This document shows positions 5,559-8,848 of a stretch of DNA of 8,848 bases, piece by piece (positions within the stretch are counted from its first letter, which is position 1; each line of letters begins with the position of its first letter). Below the pieces are notes generated by a model, which worked only from the letters and a program-made list of their open reading frames with translations, did no database searches and was not told where the DNA came from. The translations under genes and the position numbers were made by a program. This DNA comes from JBAWXE01 sp037144255 (GTDB lineage Bacteria > Bacteroidota > Bacteroidia > Chitinophagales > Chitinophagaceae): contig JBAWXE010000107.1 in NCBI GenBank assembly GCA_037144255.1, positions 1-8,848 of the forward strand, given 5' to 3'.

Positions 5559-5588
5559 TAAAGATACTATACAGAATAATAATACAAA
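5559..5588 (-). promoter_or_regulatory. Promoter of the intact lipoprotein gene
   Basis: On the minus strand, TTTG (5588-5585), 18 bases, TATCTTTA (5566-5559). The architecture and the final-base deviation (A for G in the -7 box) are the same as in front of the paralogue. The start would fall about 15 bases before the ATG at 5537. Confidence 0.55.
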
Positions 5589-5652
5589 ATACTATTTTCG
5601 AACAATGTAAACTAATTAAGTGTCGTTAAAACACAATAATAGACCATTTTTT

Positions 5653-8088
5653 ATGCTAAAACGTTGGCAAAATTTACTTATTATTTTATTTATTACTTCT
5701 TTTTATCCATGTTTTGCTCAAGAATTGGTAAAAGGACAGGTTTTAGATAATGAAACTAAACAAACCCTCCCTTTTGCTACAATAAAAATGGCTGATTCCA
5801 AACAAGGCCTTATCACAGATATGAATGGCAAATTTGAAATTTCAATAAATAATAATGTTTCATATTTAGAGATATGTTATTTAGGATATAATTCTTATAT
5901 GTTGAAATTGCCGGTAGTAGGTGAACAAAAAATATTTCTGAAACCTAAGGAAGGTGGATTGAGTGAGGTGGTAGTTAAGCCGCCTTACGAAAAAATGCGT
6001 CGAATTATTAATGCAGCCATTGCTACCAGAGACATTCATAATCCTGATAAATATGATTGGTATCAATGTCATGTTTACTATAAGATGATCGCTGATATAA
6101 AGGTCTCTGATTCTTTTTTTGCCAAAGTAAAGGATACAACATTTAAAGATCCACAATTAAAAGCTATTCTAACTGATCAGCATTTGATGATGTCTGAAAC
6201 GTATAGCATACGCACTTGGGAAAAGCCACAAAAGTTACAAGAACAAGTGTTAGCTACTAAACTGTCAGGTTTTAAAAAATCTATGTTCACTAGTTTAGTT
6301 ACAGACATTTTACCATTTCATGCATACTCCGATTTCATTACACTGAATAGCAAAGAATATCATAACCCCATTAGTAAGGGTTTTGAACAACATTATGATT
6401 TTAACTTAGTAGACGAGATAGTGCAAGGAAAGGATACTGTATGGATACTGAGTTTCAGGCCTAAAAAAGGTAAGAATGAACTAAATGGAACTGTATACAT
6501 CAATTCTGATGAATTTGCTATTGCACATATTATAGCTAAAGCTCAAAATGAACAATTCCATAATAGTGTAAGCATAGAGCAACAATATAAAAAAGATAAT
6601 GGACAGTGGTTTCCCAATCAGTTGAATTATGTAATAGAGATACAACAAAAAACAAAAGATAGCCTGCCGTATAAAATCCAAATGAATGGTAATTCCATTA
6701 TCGACTCTATTACTTACATGAAGGATAACTCGTTTCATTTTGATAAAGCGCATACTGTGAAAGTGGAAGCTCATGCAGATGAACTATCAGATTCTGTATG
6801 GGCCAATTACCGTCCTATTCATATCAACAAAGAAGAAATGCGCACTTACGAATTTATGGATAGCTTGTTGCAATCTGTTCATTTCGACAGGTATATGTCA
6901 TACTTAGAGAAATTACCTGAAGGTAAACTGCCTATTGGTCCTATAGATATGGATCTCATGCGTCTCTATACTTATAATAAGTACGAGGGTAACTGCTTGG
7001 GCTTGGGCTTGCAAACCAATGAAAAGGTTATAAAACATTTATCCATTGGTGGCTGGGGTAGATATGGATTTGGGGATTATCAATGGAAATATGGCGCTTT
7101 TGCTGAGGCTTATTTAGATAGGTATAAAGAATTTGTTGCTAAAATAGCTTATGATAATGATGTGCATGAACCGGGACGCTTGCAGGTGAATCGGGAATTG
7201 GATAAAGGTGATAATTATTTGCGCAGTTTAGTAATCAATAGGGTAGACCATGTAGAATCTTATACGGCATCAATAAAAAAACGATTTGGTTATTGGAATA
7301 TAGAGCTCATAGGCCGTCAAGAAAATATTACGCCTAAGTATAATTATACCCTTAAATATGATGGAGTAAATTATACTCAGTTTACTGCCAATGAACTGAC
7401 ACTTAATCTTCGTTATCTTTTTGCAGAACGGACAGCGCCTATTTTTGGTAAATATGTACCATTGGGCTCTAAATACCCTGTTGTATACGGAAGACTGATA
7501 GAAGGTGTATTGAAGAGTAGTGATATGCAGATCAATTATACACAAGCATTAGCTGCAATGTCCTGGCAAAAACATCTAAACCGTATAGGTATAGAAAAAT
7601 TTTTGATACAGGTCGGTAAATCATGGAGTGGCAAGCCTTTACCACTTAGTAAGTTATTTGCAGGTAATGGGATGGCTTTTGATAATTCTTACTTTGGTTA
7701 TTATGCTTTTGGCAATCTTATGACTGCATTGCCTTACCAGTTCTATACAGATCAATATTTGCTTGCATCGTGGAAACATGATTTCGACTGGAAATTCTAT
7801 TCTATTAAATTTCTTAAAGGGCAATATAGTTCGTCTCCATTTATGAGTCTTGTACATAATATGCTCATAGGTACGATGGACCATATGGATGTACATCGAA
7901 ATATTGCTTTTGCAGTACCTGACAATGCATATCACGAATCAGGAATTATGCTTAATAACATCATTGGGTTGAAATATTTCAATGTTGCATATTTAAATTT
8001 TGGAGCTGGTATCTTTTACCATTGGACATCTGACCTTGATGTGAATAAGAATGGTAGGGTTGCCATAGGGATGAATTTCGAATTTTAG
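5653..8088 (+). CDS. Outer-membrane protein: carboxypeptidase-regulatory-like domain plus DUF5686-type barrel
   Basis: I start at ATG 5653 because a normal signal peptide follows at once (MLKRWQNLLIILFITSFYPCFAQ, cleavage likely after Ala22). A GTG at 5620 would only add 11 residues in front of it. The mature protein begins with a carboxypeptidase-regulatory-like (CarboxypepD_reg) beta sandwich at about 25-98, with VKGQVLDNETKQTLPFATI and ITDMNGKFEI. A short link, LSEVVVKPPYEKMRRIINAA, leads into the long DUF5686-type region, which ends in amphipathic strands and a terminal Phe (GMNFEF) as expected for a barrel inserted by BAM. At 811 residues it has the usual length for the family. The role is unknown; such proteins resemble TonB-receptor relatives, but no plug domain is seen. 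It is divergent from the lipoprotein gene, 100 bases before the thioredoxin-like gene, with no clear promoter or Shine-Dalgarno site. Confidence 0.85.
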   Translation: MLKRWQNLLIILFITSFYPCFAQELVKGQVLDNETKQTLPFATIKMADSKQGLITDMNGKFEISINNNVSYLEICYLGYNSYMLKLPVVGEQKIFLKPKEGGLSEVVVKPPYEKMRRIINAAIATRDIHNPDKYDWYQCHVYYKMIADIKVSDSFFAKVKDTTFKDPQLKAILTDQHLMMSETYSIRTWEKPQKLQEQVLATKLSGFKKSMFTSLVTDILPFHAYSDFITLNSKEYHNPISKGFEQHYDFNLVDEIVQGKDTVWILSFRPKKGKNELNGTVYINSDEFAIAHIIAKAQNEQFHNSVSIEQQYKKDNGQWFPNQLNYVIEIQQKTKDSLPYKIQMNGNSIIDSITYMKDNSFHFDKAHTVKVEAHADELSDSVWANYRPIHINKEEMRTYEFMDSLLQSVHFDRYMSYLEKLPEGKLPIGPIDMDLMRLYTYNKYEGNCLGLGLQTNEKVIKHLSIGGWGRYGFGDYQWKYGAFAEAYLDRYKEFVAKIAYDNDVHEPGRLQVNRELDKGDNYLRSLVINRVDHVESYTASIKKRFGYWNIELIGRQENITPKYNYTLKYDGVNYTQFTANELTLNLRYLFAERTAPIFGKYVPLGSKYPVVYGRLIEGVLKSSDMQINYTQALAAMSWQKHLNRIGIEKFLIQVGKSWSGKPLPLSKLFAGNGMAFDNSYFGYYAFGNLMTALPYQFYTDQYLLASWKHDFDWKFYSIKFLKGQYSSSPFMSLVHNMLIGTMDHMDVHRNIAFAVPDNAYHESGIMLNNIIGLKYFNVAYLNFGAGIFYHWTSDLDVNKNGRVAIGMNFEF

Positions 8089-8188
8089 AATAATACTTGT
8101 TTAGAGCTTTTTACAATGCTAAATAATTCGATGTACATGGCGGAGTATTTATAAAATTGTACCTTAATGAATAAATAACTTATAAAAT

Positions 8189-8800
8189 ATGAAAAGAATA
8201 CACAGCACCATCCTTTTTGCCTCTATTGTATTGCTGGCATCCTTTTCTCCATCTGCTTCCTATAAGGTAGGAGATCCAGTGTCTGATTTCTCTTTGAAGA
8301 ACATAGATGGGAAAATGGTATCAATGGCTGACTACAAAACAGCTAAAGGCTTTATTGTTGTTTTTACTTGCAATCACTGCCCTTTTGCTAAACTATATCA
8401 GCAAAGGATCAATGACCTTAATAATGAATATGCAACTAAAGGATTCCCTGTACTAGCTATTAATCCTAATGATGTAGAGACAGTGCCTGAAGATTCATAT
8501 GAAAACATGATAATTCGTGCTAAAGAGAAAAAATTTACTTTCCCTTACCTGATCGATGAAACTCAGGATATTGCAAAAGCATTTAATGCCACTAAAACAC
8601 CACATGCATTTATTGTATTTAAAGTGAATGGAAAGTTAATACTCAAGTATGCAGGTGCAATTGATGATAATGCGCAAGAGCCTGAAAAGGCTAAATCTCA
8701 ATAATTGGTGGATGCATTAAAAGCATTATTGGCTGACAAACAAGTGACAACAACAGAGACAAAATCTATAGGTTGTAGCATTAAATGGAAATCGAAATGA
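8189..8800 (+). pseudogene. Exported thioredoxin-fold (AhpC/TSA-like) protein with premature TAA
   Basis: The readable part (8189-8704, 171 residues) has an export signal (MKRIHSTILFASIVLLASFS) and a redoxin domain: VGDPVSDFSLKNIDG at 27-41, the active site CNHC at Cys61-Cys64 (TCNHCPFAK), and the cis-proline segment TKTPHAF with Pro138. It should act in the periplasm as a thiol oxidoreductase or peroxiredoxin-like protein. Translation stops at TAA 8702-8704, but the same frame continues for 31 sense codons to TGA 8798-8800, reading LVDALKALLADKQ and ending GCSIKWKSK. That tail is the normal C-terminus of these redoxins, which usually read Y at the stop position. A single base change (TAT or TAC to TAA) explains it. 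The catalytic core is intact, so the short product might still fold. The damage is otherwise recent, or a sequence error. Confidence 0.8.
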
Positions 8801-8825
8801 ATCAAAATTTCAACTAAATATAAAA

Positions 8826-8848
8826 GCCATATAGTATTACTATATGGC
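8826..8848 (+). terminator. Stem-loop after the thioredoxin-like gene, cut by window end
   Basis: GCCATATAG (8826-8834) and CTATATGGC (8840-8848) pair perfectly over nine bases around the loop TATTA, 25 bases after the natural stop at 8800. Four A precede the stem, and a T-tract probably follows but lies outside the window. Its placement after 8800, rather than after the premature stop, supports 8800 as the original gene end. Confidence 0.7.

Noticed and set aside
5620..5652. GTG 5620 as the start of the outer-membrane protein
   Set aside because: It would put 11 polar residues ahead of a complete signal peptide. ATG 5653 gives a standard signal peptide start.
8101..8130. Possible weak terminator after the outer-membrane protein gene (TTTAGAGC ... 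GCTAAA)
   Set aside because: The pairing is short, bulged and without a U-tract, so it cannot be told from chance.
8157..8183. TTG with TAACTTAT as a promoter for the redoxin gene
   Set aside because: The spacer is only 16 bases and the -7 box matches poorly. The start would fall almost on the ATG.
1..8848. CRISPR array, tRNA, rRNA, insertion sequence or phage attachment site
   Set aside because: No regularly spaced repeats, cloverleaf folds, transposase frames or terminal inverted repeats were seen on either strand.

Overview
The window looks like a chromosomal segment from a member of the Bacteroidota, probably close to the Chitinophagaceae. Evidence: an AT-rich sequence; start codons mostly without a Shine-Dalgarno site but with A-rich leaders; promoter-like pairs matching the Bacteroidota sigma consensus TTTG / TAnnTTTG; lipoproteins with short SSC lipoboxes; and an outer-membrane protein combining a carboxypeptidase-regulatory-like domain with a DUF5686-type barrel. 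The family-level placement is inference.

Layout. Positions 1-1206 (minus strand) hold a two-gene unit: a D-3-hydroxybutyrate dehydrogenase (bdhA), then an alpha/beta hydrolase cut by the window edge. Positions 1207-1753 hold the bdhA upstream region, a small two-helix membrane-protein reading frame that appears frameshifted at a (TA)n tract, and the promoter and leader of the ribosomal operon. Positions 1754-4013 (plus strand) are rplK-rplA-rplJ-rplL (L11, L1, L10, L7/L12), closed by a strong GC-rich terminator at about 4038-4070. Positions 4107-5588 (minus strand) hold two related lipoprotein genes, each with its own promoter-like motif and terminator. The one nearer the ribosomal operon is broken by a single missing base just after the lipobox cysteine. 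Positions 5653-8088 (plus strand) encode an 811-residue outer-membrane protein. Positions 8189-8800 (plus strand) encode an exported thioredoxin-fold protein whose frame is cut by an in-frame TAA 32 codons before its natural end. A stem-loop, probably a terminator, sits at the right edge.

How the genes relate. The four ribosomal proteins form the large-subunit GTPase-associated region (L11, L10, L7/L12) plus the L1 stalk. The cluster has lost its usual neighbours on both sides: no secE/nusG before rplK, and no rpoB/rpoC after rplL. The rest is mainly envelope and metabolic cargo with no evident link to translation.

The main observations are three damaged reading frames, all outside the ribosomal genes (two apparent frameshifts and one nonsense codon), the isolated ribosomal cluster, a tandem lipoprotein family with a strongly conserved N-terminal segment, and candidate regulatory stem-loops before rplK and rplJ. 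I did not find a clear new multi-gene system. Sequence error is a live alternative for the damaged frames.
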